Below, one piece after another: positions 16,578-25,617 of a stretch of DNA of 53,112 nucleotides. The notes under the pieces were generated by a model that made no database searches, had not been told where the DNA came from, and worked only from the letters and a program-made list of their open reading frames with translations. Made by a program: the position numbers and the translations under genes. This DNA comes from Pseudomonadales bacterium. GTDB lineage: Bacteria > Pseudomonadota > Gammaproteobacteria > Pseudomonadales > Azotimanducaceae. The number at the start of each line of letters is the position of its first letter. Position 1 is the stretch's first letter. The stretch covers positions 1-53,112 of the forward strand of contig JAKUTH010000013.1 of the NCBI GenBank assembly GCA_022448085.1. Direction: 5' to 3'.

Positions 16578-17435
16578 ATGCCGATGAATTCTTCGACCGT
16601 GGGAAAGTCGACTAAGCGTTTTCGTCAAGTTGCAGAAAAACGCTGGTTGATGTCCTACGCGGCGGGCATTGGAGAGATATCCGCGAACTACTACGACACG
16701 ACGAAGGAACTTACTGTGCATCCGGTGTTTTCTGTGTGCCCCGAATGGCCGGTTGTCCTCGATGCGCAACGGGTCGAGGGCTCAGAAAGCATGACGACGG
16801 AAGAAGCGCGTTCTGGAGTGCATGCTTCACACGACGTCCTTATTCATCGCCCGATCCGTCCAAACGAATCCCTCTACACGTGCGCCACAATTACTTCGGT
16901 GGAGCAGCGCAAAGCGGGGGCATTTCAGATGATGCGGCTCGAAACCAGGGATGAAGAATCGAATCTGATCGTATCCACCCACCAGGGTGGCCTCTCTCGT
17001 GGGGTGAACGTTGTTGGCGGGGATAAGGCGATCGAGAGTGCACCGTTGCTACCCGAAATCCCGTCAGGCGCCCAAGCCGGTCGGCAGTTCACGATCCCTG
17101 TAAGCACGTATGCGGCGCATGTATACACGGAATGCGCGCGGATCTATAACCCGATCCATACGGATCGAGACGTCGCGCGGGCTGCGGGTCTGCCCGACAT
17201 CATTCTTCACGGTACAGCGACGTTAGCGCTCGCTATCTCTTGCCTCGTCAACAACTTGCTCGATGGTAATGCCCACCGGGTTAAGCGATACGCGTGTCGA
17301 TTCAGTGCCATGGTTTTGATGCCGAGCACCATTACCCTGGAAGTCAACGGGTTAGCAGACAGTCATGTCTGGTTTACCGCCTATAACATGGCAGGTGAAC
17401 CGGCGATCCGGGACGGCTATATGGAGGTGCGTTAG
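16578..17435 (+). CDS. MaoC-like double-hotdog protein
   Basis: 285 residues with two hotdog halves, as in MaoC/FAS1-type dehydratases. The second half contains RIYNPIHTDRDVARAAGLPDIILHG, the hydratase-2 motif. In this motif the His is present, but the usual Asp of GDxNPxH is replaced (RIYNPIH), so classical (R)-specific hydratase activity is doubtful. The first half may be the substrate-tunnel domain. The ATG at 16578 has AGGAG at about 10 bases. It stands alone between a divergent lipoprotein and an HNH gene. Confidence 0.8.
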   Translation: MPMNSSTVGKSTKRFRQVAEKRWLMSYAAGIGEISANYYDTTKELTVHPVFSVCPEWPVVLDAQRVEGSESMTTEEARSGVHASHDVLIHRPIRPNESLYTCATITSVEQRKAGAFQMMRLETRDEESNLIVSTHQGGLSRGVNVVGGDKAIESAPLLPEIPSGAQAGRQFTIPVSTYAAHVYTECARIYNPIHTDRDVARAAGLPDIILHGTATLALAISCLVNNLLDGNAHRVKRYACRFSAMVLMPSTITLEVNGLADSHVWFTAYNMAGEPAIRDGYMEVR

Positions 17436-17536
17436 CGCCGCTCCAGAGCTCCGCAATCCGTAAAGTTATTGCGTGAGTGCGAGTTGACAGCCTTTCGTGA
17501 TTGGTCATGATACGGGTCGGGTGGAAGGATAGATTT

Positions 17537-18136
17537 ATGTTAGCGACGTTGGACGACTTCGATCGCGCCCCGCGCATCCTAAGGCTCAACTTGGCGGGGC
17601 AGCCCGTTGATTGGGTTAGCTGGCAGGACGCCGTATGTCTATATGCACGCCGATTGGTCATATGGACACATGGAGAGTCCATATTGAGGATTCGTGGTGG
17701 ACACTCCCGTCGAGACGGCAGCCAGACATCGCTGGAAGTACACAGCATTATCGCGTGCAACGGCCGCGTCGTTTCACTGGATCGAAGCGGTCCGCCACTG
17801 ACGAATAAAGCCCTTTTTGCTCGTGATCACAACTTGTGTTTGTACTGTGGCGGGTCGTTCCCCGATTTGAAACTCACGCGAGACCACGTCGTGCCTAAAT
17901 CTCGGGGTGGTGATGATCGTTGGGATAATGTGTTGGCTGCGTGCAAACGTTGCAATCACTTCAAAGGTAGCCGGTTACCGCACGAATGCGGGATGGAAAT
18001 ACTAGCCTTACCCTATGTCCCCAATGTCGCCGAGTATCTAGCGTTGACCAACAGCGGCCGAATTCTTGGAGACCAAATGTCGTTTCTCGAAGCCCAATTC
18101 GGTCGCCACAGCAAGTTGAGGGCGCACTTGGCGTAG
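17537..18136 (+). CDS. HNH endonuclease family protein
   Basis: 199 residues. The C-terminal half is an HNH (beta-beta-alpha metal) domain with zinc-binding CxxC pairs: CLYCGG and CKRCNHFKG, with catalytic DHVVPKSRGG and DNVLAACKRC between. The N-terminal part (LRLNLAGQPVDWVSWQDAVCLYARRLV) is typical of widespread chromosomal HNH proteins of this type, whose role is not well defined. The ATG at 17537 has AAGGAT upstream, so I prefer it to a start at 17501. No restriction or mobile genes flank it. Confidence 0.85.
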   Translation: MLATLDDFDRAPRILRLNLAGQPVDWVSWQDAVCLYARRLVIWTHGESILRIRGGHSRRDGSQTSLEVHSIIACNGRVVSLDRSGPPLTNKALFARDHNLCLYCGGSFPDLKLTRDHVVPKSRGGDDRWDNVLAACKRCNHFKGSRLPHECGMEILALPYVPNVAEYLALTNSGRILGDQMSFLEAQFGRHSKLRAHLA

Positions 18137-18180
18137 TGCTATAGGGAAAAACTGCGACGACTGGGCGTGGTTCAAATGGA

Positions 18181-19584
18181 TTACGGTGTCAATGCTCGGT
18201 CGGCCAACACCTGGGCGACGCAGCAGGTCACGCGTTTTCCCGTCTCTAGGTGGAGAAATTCATTCGGCCCATGGGCGTTCGAATGCGGGCCGAGAACTCC
18301 AGTTACAAAGAAATGACAAGCGGGGAATCGGTCTCCCAACATTTTCATAAATGGGATAGTCCCGCCCGTTCCCATGGTCATCATAGGGGCTCCAAAAAAA
18401 GTTTCGGAACTCTGTTCGAGCGAGGTTAATAGGCTTGGGGACAGACTTTTAGCGTGCCAACCTGTTTGCGGACTATCGAGGCTGAAAGACACAGTGGCGC
18501 CTTGTGGTGGATCTTTTTCGAACGTTGATTTGACTCGATTCGCCGCTTCGTCAGCGTCGAGCGATGGAGGGAGACGGAAAACAAGTTTTGCCGCGGTTGA
18601 GGGTCGCAACGTATTGCCAGCGTCTGAGGGGTCTGGAGCGCCCGCGAGGCCCACCACCGCCATGCTACTTCCCCAGGTATTTGCTATGACCAATTCGCTT
18701 GACGAGGTTGCTGTCGGCCGGGTACTGCCCGACCACGGGAAACGATCGAGCACGGTGGGTCCGAGGGTCGACGCGACTTGGTCAGCCTGTGCGCGAACGT
18801 CGGCAGTAATGGGGACCTGTAGAAAGTTCAGTAGTTCGCCTGAGACCGCATTCTCGACTCGGTCGAGTAACTGGCGGAGCAACCGAAAGCTGGACGGCAC
18901 GATTCCTCCTGCCGCGCCCGAATGTACCCCTTCGGAAAGTACTTCAACGTTGAGTGTTCCACTCAACGTCCCGCGTAACGACGTCGTCAACCAAAGTTGA
19001 TCGTAATTTCCACATTCCGCGTCCAAACAGATTACCAGGTCGGGTTCGCCGATTTTGTCGCTTAAATGGTCAATATAGCTGGGAAGATCATAACTACCGC
19101 TTTCTTCACAGCTCTCAATGAGTATCAGACATCGCGGGTGAGGAAGGTTCTGCGCTTGCAGCGCACTAATCGCGGCAAGGCTAGCGAAGATCGCATAGCC
19201 ATCGTCGGCACCTCCGCGTCCGTACAGTCGGCCATCTTTTTCGATTGGAGTCCATGGACCAAGCCCGTCCGTCCAACCTTTGAATTCGGGCTGTTTGTCG
19301 AAGTGCCCGTACATCAAGACGTTCCCGCGCTCGCCCGGTATATCGATGAGGATGACGGGTGTGCGTCCCTCGAGTCGAACCACGCGGTGCGTTAATCCGG
19401 TGATGCCTGTTTGAGCGACCCATTTAACGAGCAGATTGGCGGCGTCGTCCATATAACCGTGTTCTTTCCAATCCCGATCAAAAGCTGGAGACTTATTTGG
19501 GATACGGATGTATTCGTGGAGCGTCGGAACGATACTTTCGTTCCACATTGCCCCTACGTGCCGGCTGATTGCGTCCCCATTCAT
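18181..19584 (-). CDS. M20-family metallopeptidase (dipeptidase type)
   Basis: 467 residues, typical of M20 dipeptidases. Metal and catalytic residues are visible: MYGHFDKQPE (His, Asp), GRGGADDG (bridging Asp), SCEESGS (catalytic Glu pair), DAECG and the late His in NAHGPNEF. A lid/dimerisation domain occupies about 210-330. It should hydrolyse dipeptides or N-acyl amino acids in the cytoplasm. Its ATG overlaps the stop of the BtuB-like receptor by 4 bases (ATGA, 19581-19584). It is therefore likely translated with the receptor and may share its B12 control, an unusual link. Confidence 0.87.
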   Translation of the reverse strand: MNGDAISRHVGAMWNESIVPTLHEYIRIPNKSPAFDRDWKEHGYMDDAANLLVKWVAQTGITGLTHRVVRLEGRTPVILIDIPGERGNVLMYGHFDKQPEFKGWTDGLGPWTPIEKDGRLYGRGGADDGYAIFASLAAISALQAQNLPHPRCLILIESCEESGSYDLPSYIDHLSDKIGEPDLVICLDAECGNYDQLWLTTSLRGTLSGTLNVEVLSEGVHSGAAGGIVPSSFRLLRQLLDRVENAVSGELLNFLQVPITADVRAQADQVASTLGPTVLDRFPWSGSTRPTATSSSELVIANTWGSSMAVVGLAGAPDPSDAGNTLRPSTAAKLVFRLPPSLDADEAANRVKSTFEKDPPQGATVSFSLDSPQTGWHAKSLSPSLLTSLEQSSETFFGAPMMTMGTGGTIPFMKMLGDRFPACHFFVTGVLGPHSNAHGPNEFLHLETGKRVTCCVAQVLADRALTP

Positions 19585-21440
19585 AATGATGCGTGGATCC
19601 CGATCTGTATTGAGGTACCTGGATTACGATAACCGAATACGTCTTGTGTTTTTACGTTGAATAGATTTTCAACGAAAAGTTGGAGCTGAAGGTGGCGGCT
19701 AACGCGAAAGGTCATACCGGCGTTGACCTGTTGGTACGGATCCAGTCGCCGACGTGTCCCCGGGTAAGTTGAGAAATCGGTATCGATTTGACTTCCGGTA
19801 TGCGTGATCCTGCCCGTAAGAATCCATCGTTCGCCGACTCGGAACGTATAGTTTATCCGGCCAAGGGTTCGTGGTCGGCGCACTTCGCGAAGTCCAGATT
19901 CGGTACTTTTGATCAGGCTGTAACTCGCGTCTAACGAATGTGATCCTCTTTCTATCTCGACGGTTGCTTCGATGCCGGATCGATGACTTCGGCCAGCCAT
20001 GTTCCGAGCCGTGAAACCCATGTTGACGGGGTCGTAAACAAATCCGTCGATTTCGTCTTTGAGGTTAGCGTTGAAATACACAAGCGAAAGATCTGTTCCG
20101 CGCCAAGATCGGTGAACCCCTATCTGAAACTCTTTCGATGATTCCGGTGTTAGATCAGGGTTACCAACGAATGTGTCAGGCGTGTAGCCGAAACGTTCCG
20201 TAAAGGTTGGATTCTTGAAGCCTGAAGCGATTCGAGCGAACCACTTTGTGGAACGAAGAACGACGCTACCGCTTATACCAAAGGTCGTGGTGTTGCCAAA
20301 TAAACTGTTGTGATCGCGCCTTATCGAAACCGATGCTGTGATGGGTGGCCCGGTGTAGAGGTATTCCGCAGCAATATTGGATGACTGCGTTTGTTGATTT
20401 TGGTTAGGGTCACCGTATACGCTCGGTACGCCGTGCCGGAGTAATTCTTCCGAATGATGGCCTAACGTTACGTTTAACCGTTGTTCATTCCAAAGTCTAA
20501 AGTTGTTGGACAACGTGACGTTGTACCGCTTCCCGATACTGCCATCAGAAATGGTCCCGCTCGAAACATTACTTAATCGAGCGCGCGTAGTGGCGAGGTG
20601 AATGGTGGGTGTCCAATAATCCGACCCATCCCAGATGCCGGATACACCAATTAACCTCAGGTCTGTATCGTTGCGTAGGTCCCCGTCAATGGGAACGAAT
20701 GCTGGATAGGGCGTTGGATCGAAGTCGGTCCATGACCGAGTTAATCGCGAAGTTAGTTTTACCGTCCAGTTCGCAACCGAGTGTTGCGCGTTGAAATTCA
20801 AGTTGTTGTTCTTAAAAGCATCGTTTTCGTCACCAGCTAGCGAGACATTGGTTCCGTCGCTTTTGATGCCCCCAATTGAAGTGCTAACGTACCCGTCGGA
20901 TTTCACTCGAGCGAAGTCAATAGAGGAAGTGACGGTTTGTGCCGTTCCTATGCCAAGGTATACCGCGGAGCGGTCGGCGACGGGGGTCGTGTCGATAAAG
21001 ATTACGCCGGCTAGCGCGTCGCTTCCGTGTACCGCACTCTGCGGGCCGTTCAGGACCTCGATACGCGTGATACCGATACCGTGAAGCGTGCCAAAATTGA
21101 ATTCTGATCCTATAGCCGGGTCGTTTGCCTGAACTCCATCGATTAACACCATGACATGATTCGCTTCGGCGCCTCGAAGCCGTATTTGGGTTAGAGAACC
21201 CCGGTTGCCTGATTGAGAAACGGCGACGCTCGATATTCCACGAAGTGTATCTACAGCCATGAGAGGCCGCGGAGCGTCGTCCATATCGACTACGCGGACT
21301 GGCTGTTCGGTGGTCTCCAGTCGGCTTGCACTCACAATAATTTCGGTGACGATATTTTCGTCTGCGAAGGCAGAGATACCGCTAATAAAAGTTGAAATTG
21401 CTGCAACGCTTAGTAGATGTCGTACGAAAGACAAACACAC
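19581..21440 (-). CDS. btuB: TonB-dependent receptor, BtuB-like (cobalamin uptake)
   Basis: 619 residues: a signal peptide (SFVRHLLSVAAISTFISG, cut near AFA), a TonB box (EIIVSAS), a plug domain (LRGISSVAVSQSGNRGSLTQIRLRGAEANHVMVLIDG, GPQSAVHGSDALAGVIFI) and a 22-strand barrel. It imports cobalamin or related corrinoids across the outer membrane, inferred from the cobalamin riboswitch directly upstream. I start at the GTG at 21440 (GAGGGAAG about 9 bases upstream). The open frame runs on to 21590, but that extension is riboswitch sequence, not protein. The C-terminus ends in L instead of the usual aromatic residue. The M20 gene overlaps its stop. Confidence 0.85.
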   Translation of the reverse strand: MCLSFVRHLLSVAAISTFISGISAFADENIVTEIIVSASRLETTEQPVRVVDMDDAPRPLMAVDTLRGISSVAVSQSGNRGSLTQIRLRGAEANHVMVLIDGVQANDPAIGSEFNFGTLHGIGITRIEVLNGPQSAVHGSDALAGVIFIDTTPVADRSAVYLGIGTAQTVTSSIDFARVKSDGYVSTSIGGIKSDGTNVSLAGDENDAFKNNNLNFNAQHSVANWTVKLTSRLTRSWTDFDPTPYPAFVPIDGDLRNDTDLRLIGVSGIWDGSDYWTPTIHLATTRARLSNVSSGTISDGSIGKRYNVTLSNNFRLWNEQRLNVTLGHHSEELLRHGVPSVYGDPNQNQQTQSSNIAAEYLYTGPPITASVSIRRDHNSLFGNTTTFGISGSVVLRSTKWFARIASGFKNPTFTERFGYTPDTFVGNPDLTPESSKEFQIGVHRSWRGTDLSLVYFNANLKDEIDGFVYDPVNMGFTARNMAGRSHRSGIEATVEIERGSHSLDASYSLIKSTESGLREVRRPRTLGRINYTFRVGERWILTGRITHTGSQIDTDFSTYPGTRRRLDPYQQVNAGMTFRVSRHLQLQLFVENLFNVKTQDVFGYRNPGTSIQIGIHASL

Positions 21441-21757
21441 TAGAACAATCTTCCCTCGTCGCTCCGCGAATGGCAGATGGATACCGTTCGAGTCGGTCTC
21501 CGGACTTGGTAGACGTTTCCCTTGAAACAGCGCTCGCGCCTTCCCGGCATCATTAAGCCAGTGGCTTGCGTTGTCGGAACTAGCCGACATGCGATGCGTA
21601 CTCTACTTCACCGTTGCGGGGACAGTGTCGGAATCACACCGACTTCCCGTTCACTCGAACCAATTAGTTTCAGGCCGCTCAGTCGCGGTCGCGGGCACTG
21701 TATCGGAGTAGCTTTGCTCGCACCAGCAAATTGAGAATCGAAGGGTGGCTGTTGCGT
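21441..21757 (-). other. Leader region between cysS and the B12 receptor
   Basis: 317 bases. Apart from the aptamer (21486-21660) it holds an expression platform (21441-21485) with the purine-rich ribosome site GAGGGAAG and, beyond 21660, about 100 bases where the promoter of the receptor must lie. I did not find a clear -35/-10 pair or terminator for cysS here. Confidence 0.7.
21486..21660 (-). promoter_or_regulatory. Cobalamin (B12) riboswitch aptamer
   Basis: On the minus strand the consensus elements occur in order. GGGAAGTCGGTG comes first, then ATTCCG, then TGTCCCCGCAACGGTGA. The B12 box AAGCCACTGG follows, then CGGGAAGGCG and AGTCCGGAGACCGAC. The closing stem is an exact 8-bp match between GTTCGAGT (21653-21660) and ACTCGAAC (21486-21493, read on the minus strand). 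The aptamer ends 46 bases before the GTG of the BtuB-like receptor, whose ribosome site lies in the expression platform. With bound adenosylcobalamin it would be expected to repress the receptor, and probably the coupled M20 gene. Confidence 0.95.
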
Positions 21758-23152
21758 TTACAAGGTTCTCCAGCGAGTTCCTTCAGTCGTGTCTTCGAGC
21801 TCAATCCCGCTTTCCAAGAGTTGATCACGTATTTGGTCTGCTCGGGTAAAATCTTTCGCATTACGTGCAGCCTCTCGTTCATCGATGAGTACCTGGATCG
21901 AAGCACTATCAAGGGCGGCATCGGTTTGAAAGTAATCCTCTACCGGTGTGTTCAAGATTCCTAACAACCAACCGCCGGCGAGCAGTTTTTCTCGAAGATA
22001 GGATTTTTCTGCTTCGTTATCTGCACCGTGGATCTTGCCGGCAAGTGCATGTAGTGACGCAAGTGCAATGGGGGTATTCAAGTCATCGGTTAAGGCTTCG
22101 AGCACTGCATTGGGAAATTCGGATGCGGGCGAATCGGCATAGAACCGAGCCGTGTTTGGGCTATCGGAGGTCGCCGTGCGCAAGGCTTGATAGAGCGTGT
22201 CTAGGCTCGACCGCGCTTGCTTGAGCAACCGCTCTTCCCACACGAGACTTTGTCGATATTGCCCTGAGAGCAAGGCATAACGGAGTACCTCGCCGTCGTA
22301 CGTTTCGAGGAGCTCGCGGATGGTGACGATGTTACCGACGCTCTTCGACATTTTTTCAGTGCCCATCGTCAACATTCCGTTGTGCATCCAGTAGCGCACG
22401 TAGTTGGCGTGGCCTCCGACACACCGACCCTGGGCAAGTTCATTTTCGTGATGAGGAAAGGTTAGGTCGTTACCACCACCGTGGATGTCAATCGTGGGCC
22501 CAAGATGTTTGTGGATCATCGCGGAACATTCGATATGCCATCCGGGTCGCCCCCGACCCCAGGGGCTATCCCAACCTGGGAGATCGCCGGTCGATGGTTT
22601 CCATAGAACAAAGTCCTTTGGATCGCGCTTGTACGGTGCTACCTCGACGCGAGCGCCATCGATCATATCGGCCAAAGAGCGTCGCGATAAGCTGCCATAA
22701 TCCGGGTCGCTGGCAACGTCAAAAAGCACGTGCCCTTCGGCTTCGTATGCGTGTCCGCGCTCGAGTAGCAGTTTGATCATGTCAATGATTTCGGGAATGT
22801 GGCCTGTGGCGCGCGGCTCGACTGTGGGCTCCAGCGCCCCGAGCGCAGCAACATCTTTTTGATAGGCAGCTGCGAATCGATCCGTAAGTTCGGCGATGGG
22901 TTCGGCGGCAGCTTGAGCGGCTGCGTTGATCTTGTCGTCAACGTCGGTAATGTTGCGGACATAACGCACGTTCTTGTAGAAGAGCCGTAACAGGCGGACC
23001 AGTACGTCGAAGACTACGGCGGGTCGCCCGTTTCCAATATGTACTCGGTCATAGACGGTTGGCCCACAGACGTAGATGCTCACGTCGTGCTCCGATGCTG
23101 GTTCGAAGCGTTCCTTGGTGCGCGTGCGAGTATTGTGAATAAAGATATCCAT
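21758..23152 (-). CDS. cysS: Cysteinyl-tRNA synthetase
   Basis: 464 residues, the usual length. It charges tRNA-Cys in the cytoplasm. Class I signatures are present: VHIGN (HIGH-type motif, residues 37-41), with zinc-site Cys in YVCGPT just before, and EKMSKSVGN (KMSKS loop). The anticodon-binding helical domain follows. I start at the ATG at 23152, where the family N-terminus (IFIHNTRTRTKE) begins; the longer open frame to 23338 enters the upstream M17 gene. No strong ribosome site is visible. It begins 13 bases after the M17 gene stop, so the two are probably cotranscribed. Confidence 0.95.
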   Translation of the reverse strand: MDIFIHNTRTRTKERFEPASEHDVSIYVCGPTVYDRVHIGNGRPAVVFDVLVRLLRLFYKNVRYVRNITDVDDKINAAAQAAAEPIAELTDRFAAAYQKDVAALGALEPTVEPRATGHIPEIIDMIKLLLERGHAYEAEGHVLFDVASDPDYGSLSRRSLADMIDGARVEVAPYKRDPKDFVLWKPSTGDLPGWDSPWGRGRPGWHIECSAMIHKHLGPTIDIHGGGNDLTFPHHENELAQGRCVGGHANYVRYWMHNGMLTMGTEKMSKSVGNIVTIRELLETYDGEVLRYALLSGQYRQSLVWEERLLKQARSSLDTLYQALRTATSDSPNTARFYADSPASEFPNAVLEALTDDLNTPIALASLHALAGKIHGADNEAEKSYLREKLLAGGWLLGILNTPVEDYFQTDAALDSASIQVLIDEREAARNAKDFTRADQIRDQLLESGIELEDTTEGTRWRTL

Positions 23153-23165
23153 GGAGATCAGGGAA

Positions 23166-24512
23166 TCAATCGCCCGTGTATCGACGGCAGAGAAACTCGA
23201 AAACGGCTCGCAGTGCCATGGCTTCACCGCCTTCAGGATGTGCCGGTCGTTTGCGTAGATTCCAACCCATGATGTCAAAATGCAGCCAGGGTACGTCGCC
23301 AACAAAGCGCTCAAGAAAGAGAGCGGCCGTGATCGCACCGCCGTATGGCGTATTGGCGGAGTTAACGATGTCGGCGATTTCGCTTTTCAACAACACCTGG
23401 TAGTCCGAATACAACGGCATCCGCCAAACGGGATCTTCAGCAGAAACCCCCGAGTCGATCACTTCCGTGGCTAACCTGTCCGAGTTGCTGAACATTGCCG
23501 GGAGCTCGGTTCCAAGGGCCGAGCGCGCGGCTCCCGTTAGAGTTGCGTAGTCAATGATCATCACCGGGTTGTCTTCTGCCGCCAACGCGAGCGCATCGCA
23601 CAGTATGAGGCGGCCTTCGGCGTCCGTATTGTCAATTTCTACGGTAAGCCCTAGGTACGAATGCAGCACGTCGCCCGGTCGGAATGCGTTGGCGGACACT
23701 GCATTTTCAACGGCGGGAATCAATACGCGGAGCCTAAGCGGTAAGCCCCGTGACATGATGAGGTCAGCAAGTCCGAGTACGGTCGCCGCGCCGCCCATGT
23801 CTTTTTTCATCAGACGCATGTTGCTATGTGATTTCAGGTCCAATCCGCCGCTGTCAAAACACACGCCTTTGCCTACCAAGGTGATGGCTGGGGCGGACGG
23901 ATCACCCCAATGAATATCAATCAGGCGTGGAGCGGATGAACTGGCGCGACCCACTGCATGAATAATGTTCAATCCGCGTACTAGCAGCTCATCACCTGTT
24001 GTGACGTCCATGGTGGCGTTGTGGCGCGTGGCCAGTTTGCGAGCTGCGCCCTCTAAGTGGTGCGGGAGCATGTCGGAGGTTGGGGTATTGATCAGATCTC
24101 GGCAGAGGGCGATGGCATTTAACTCGGCCGATACGTCCGTGGCGTCTGCGCCAACGAAGAGTCTCGGTAAGGCACGCACATTTTTATAAGCGGCGAACTG
24201 ATAAGCGCCAAGGCCCCAACCGAGGATGACGGCCTTGTGCGCGTTATCGAGGCGATAGTCCCCGTTAGGGAGGGTAATCGGCAAATCACCGATGCTGTTG
24301 ATCGAAGGTCGTTCACCAATACCCGCGATTACCCGCTCGGGCTGGTCGCTCGTTGTCGGGGCGAAGAAGTGTTGATTGGCCTTGCCTTCAAACAGCGTAC
24401 GAACCGCCCATCCCAGCGTCTTTTCGTCTTGTTCGGACCGCCATGATTCAAGCGTTTCAGAGCTGACCAGTTCAATGGGAACGGCATCGCTATTGTCTTC
24501 GAAAAAGAGCAT
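23166..24512 (-). CDS. M17 leucyl aminopeptidase-family protein
   Basis: 448 residues. The C-terminal catalytic domain carries the family signature NTDAEGRL plus metal/catalytic residues in VGKGVCFDSGGLDLKS and KKDMGGAA. The N-terminal domain (about 1-135) is short and divergent compared with PepA. It removes N-terminal residues from peptides in the cytoplasm, with two metal ions. It precedes cysS by 13 bases. The short N-terminus resembles the smaller M17 enzymes of many proteobacteria and not DNA-binding PepA, so I give no symbol. Confidence 0.9.
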   Translation of the reverse strand: MLFFEDNSDAVPIELVSSETLESWRSEQDEKTLGWAVRTLFEGKANQHFFAPTTSDQPERVIAGIGERPSINSIGDLPITLPNGDYRLDNAHKAVILGWGLGAYQFAAYKNVRALPRLFVGADATDVSAELNAIALCRDLINTPTSDMLPHHLEGAARKLATRHNATMDVTTGDELLVRGLNIIHAVGRASSSAPRLIDIHWGDPSAPAITLVGKGVCFDSGGLDLKSHSNMRLMKKDMGGAATVLGLADLIMSRGLPLRLRVLIPAVENAVSANAFRPGDVLHSYLGLTVEIDNTDAEGRLILCDALALAAEDNPVMIIDYATLTGAARSALGTELPAMFSNSDRLATEVIDSGVSAEDPVWRMPLYSDYQVLLKSEIADIVNSANTPYGGAITAALFLERFVGDVPWLHFDIMGWNLRKRPAHPEGGEAMALRAVFEFLCRRYTGD

Positions 24513-24597
24513 GTCTTCAGTATAACGGGGTTGGCAGGAAGGTTTGTCAGCTGTGCCGTTAGATCGGGGTGACGGCTGTAATACCTTTGTCCGTGGG

Positions 24598-25569
24598 TCA
24601 GCCTAACGCTGAGATGAGTCGATCTGCGCGGTAGCTGGAACGAACCAAGGGTCCCGCCGCAACCCCTTCGAACCCCAATTCTAGAGCCCATTGTCGATAG
24701 CATTCGAATTCGTCGGGATGTACCCAACGGACAATGGGTAGGTGGTTGGGCGTCGGCTGTAGGTATTGACCCAGCGTAAGGAAGTTCACGCCTAGATTGG
24801 CGAGGTGTGCCAAAGTCTGACGTACTTCTTGTTCGAGCTCGCCTAAACCGAGCATCAAGCTGGTTTTAGTGTGGACGCTGCCCATTTTTCCCACAAATTC
24901 GAGGACTGATAAGGTTTGGTTGTACCCTGCACGGGGATCGCGCACGGCGGACGTTAGTCGCTCAACGGTTTCAAGGTTTTGTGCAAAGACAGAGATACCT
25001 GATTCCACCACGGTGCGTATTGCTTGTTCTTTTCCCTGAAAGTCGGGGGTCAATGCCTCGACCGTTGTTTTGGGCGATTCTCTCTTGACCGCGCGGACGC
25101 ACTTCGCGAAGTGCGAAGCTCCACCATCCATAAGGTCATCGCGATCGACGGAAGTCAGTACAACGTAGGAGAGATCCATACGTCGTACCGATTCCGCAAC
25201 TTTCAATGGTTCGTCTTCGTCGAGCCAACCACCCGGATTCCCAGTGTCGACTGCGCAAAAACGGCACGCTCGGGTACAAACGGCACCCATGAGCATCAAG
25301 GTGGCCGTCCCGTGGCCCCAGCACTCGCTGATGTTGGGGCAGTGAGACTCTTCGCAAACGGTTGCAAGTTGCTGGCTACGGACCGCATCCCGCACCGACT
25401 CGAAACGCCCATTTCCACGTAATCGGACGCGCAGCCAGGGAGGTTTGCGCGGGCTTGAGGTAACGTCGGTCACGGGCAATAGGCGACCGCGTTGTTTGAT
25501 CCCGTTTTTTATGGCCATGTGCCCATGGTCCGTCTGGTATTTTTGTCCGCTGAGCGCTTGTTGTTTCAT
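24598..25569 (-). CDS. lipA: Lipoyl synthase
   Basis: 323 residues, radical-SAM enzyme that inserts sulfur into protein-bound octanoyl groups. Both iron-sulfur sites are visible: the radical-SAM CTRACRFC (C98, C102, C105) and the auxiliary cluster [12 protein letters not shown] (C72, C77, C83). The conserved C-terminal RSSYRAD, which provides the serine ligand, is intact. The start ATG at 25569 has no clear ribosome site; a second ATG at 25518 is possible but would leave a short N-terminus. No lipB is adjacent; upstream is a CDF transporter gene 48 bases away. Confidence 0.95.
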   Translation of the reverse strand: MKQQALSGQKYQTDHGHMAIKNGIKQRGRLLPVTDVTSSPRKPPWLRVRLRGNGRFESVRDAVRSQQLATVCEESHCPNISECWGHGTATLMLMGAVCTRACRFCAVDTGNPGGWLDEDEPLKVAESVRRMDLSYVVLTSVDRDDLMDGGASHFAKCVRAVKRESPKTTVEALTPDFQGKEQAIRTVVESGISVFAQNLETVERLTSAVRDPRAGYNQTLSVLEFVGKMGSVHTKTSLMLGLGELEQEVRQTLAHLANLGVNFLTLGQYLQPTPNHLPIVRWVHPDEFECYRQWALELGFEGVAAGPLVRSSYRADRLISALG

Positions 25570-25617
25570 GGCTTTGTCGGACGCGTTATTTCGTAGTAAA
25601 TTTCAATGGCGGTTGCG

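Noticed and set aside
21441-21590. 50-residue N-terminal extension of the TonB receptor
   Set aside because: This stretch is riboswitch sequence; the signal peptide begins after the GTG at 21440.
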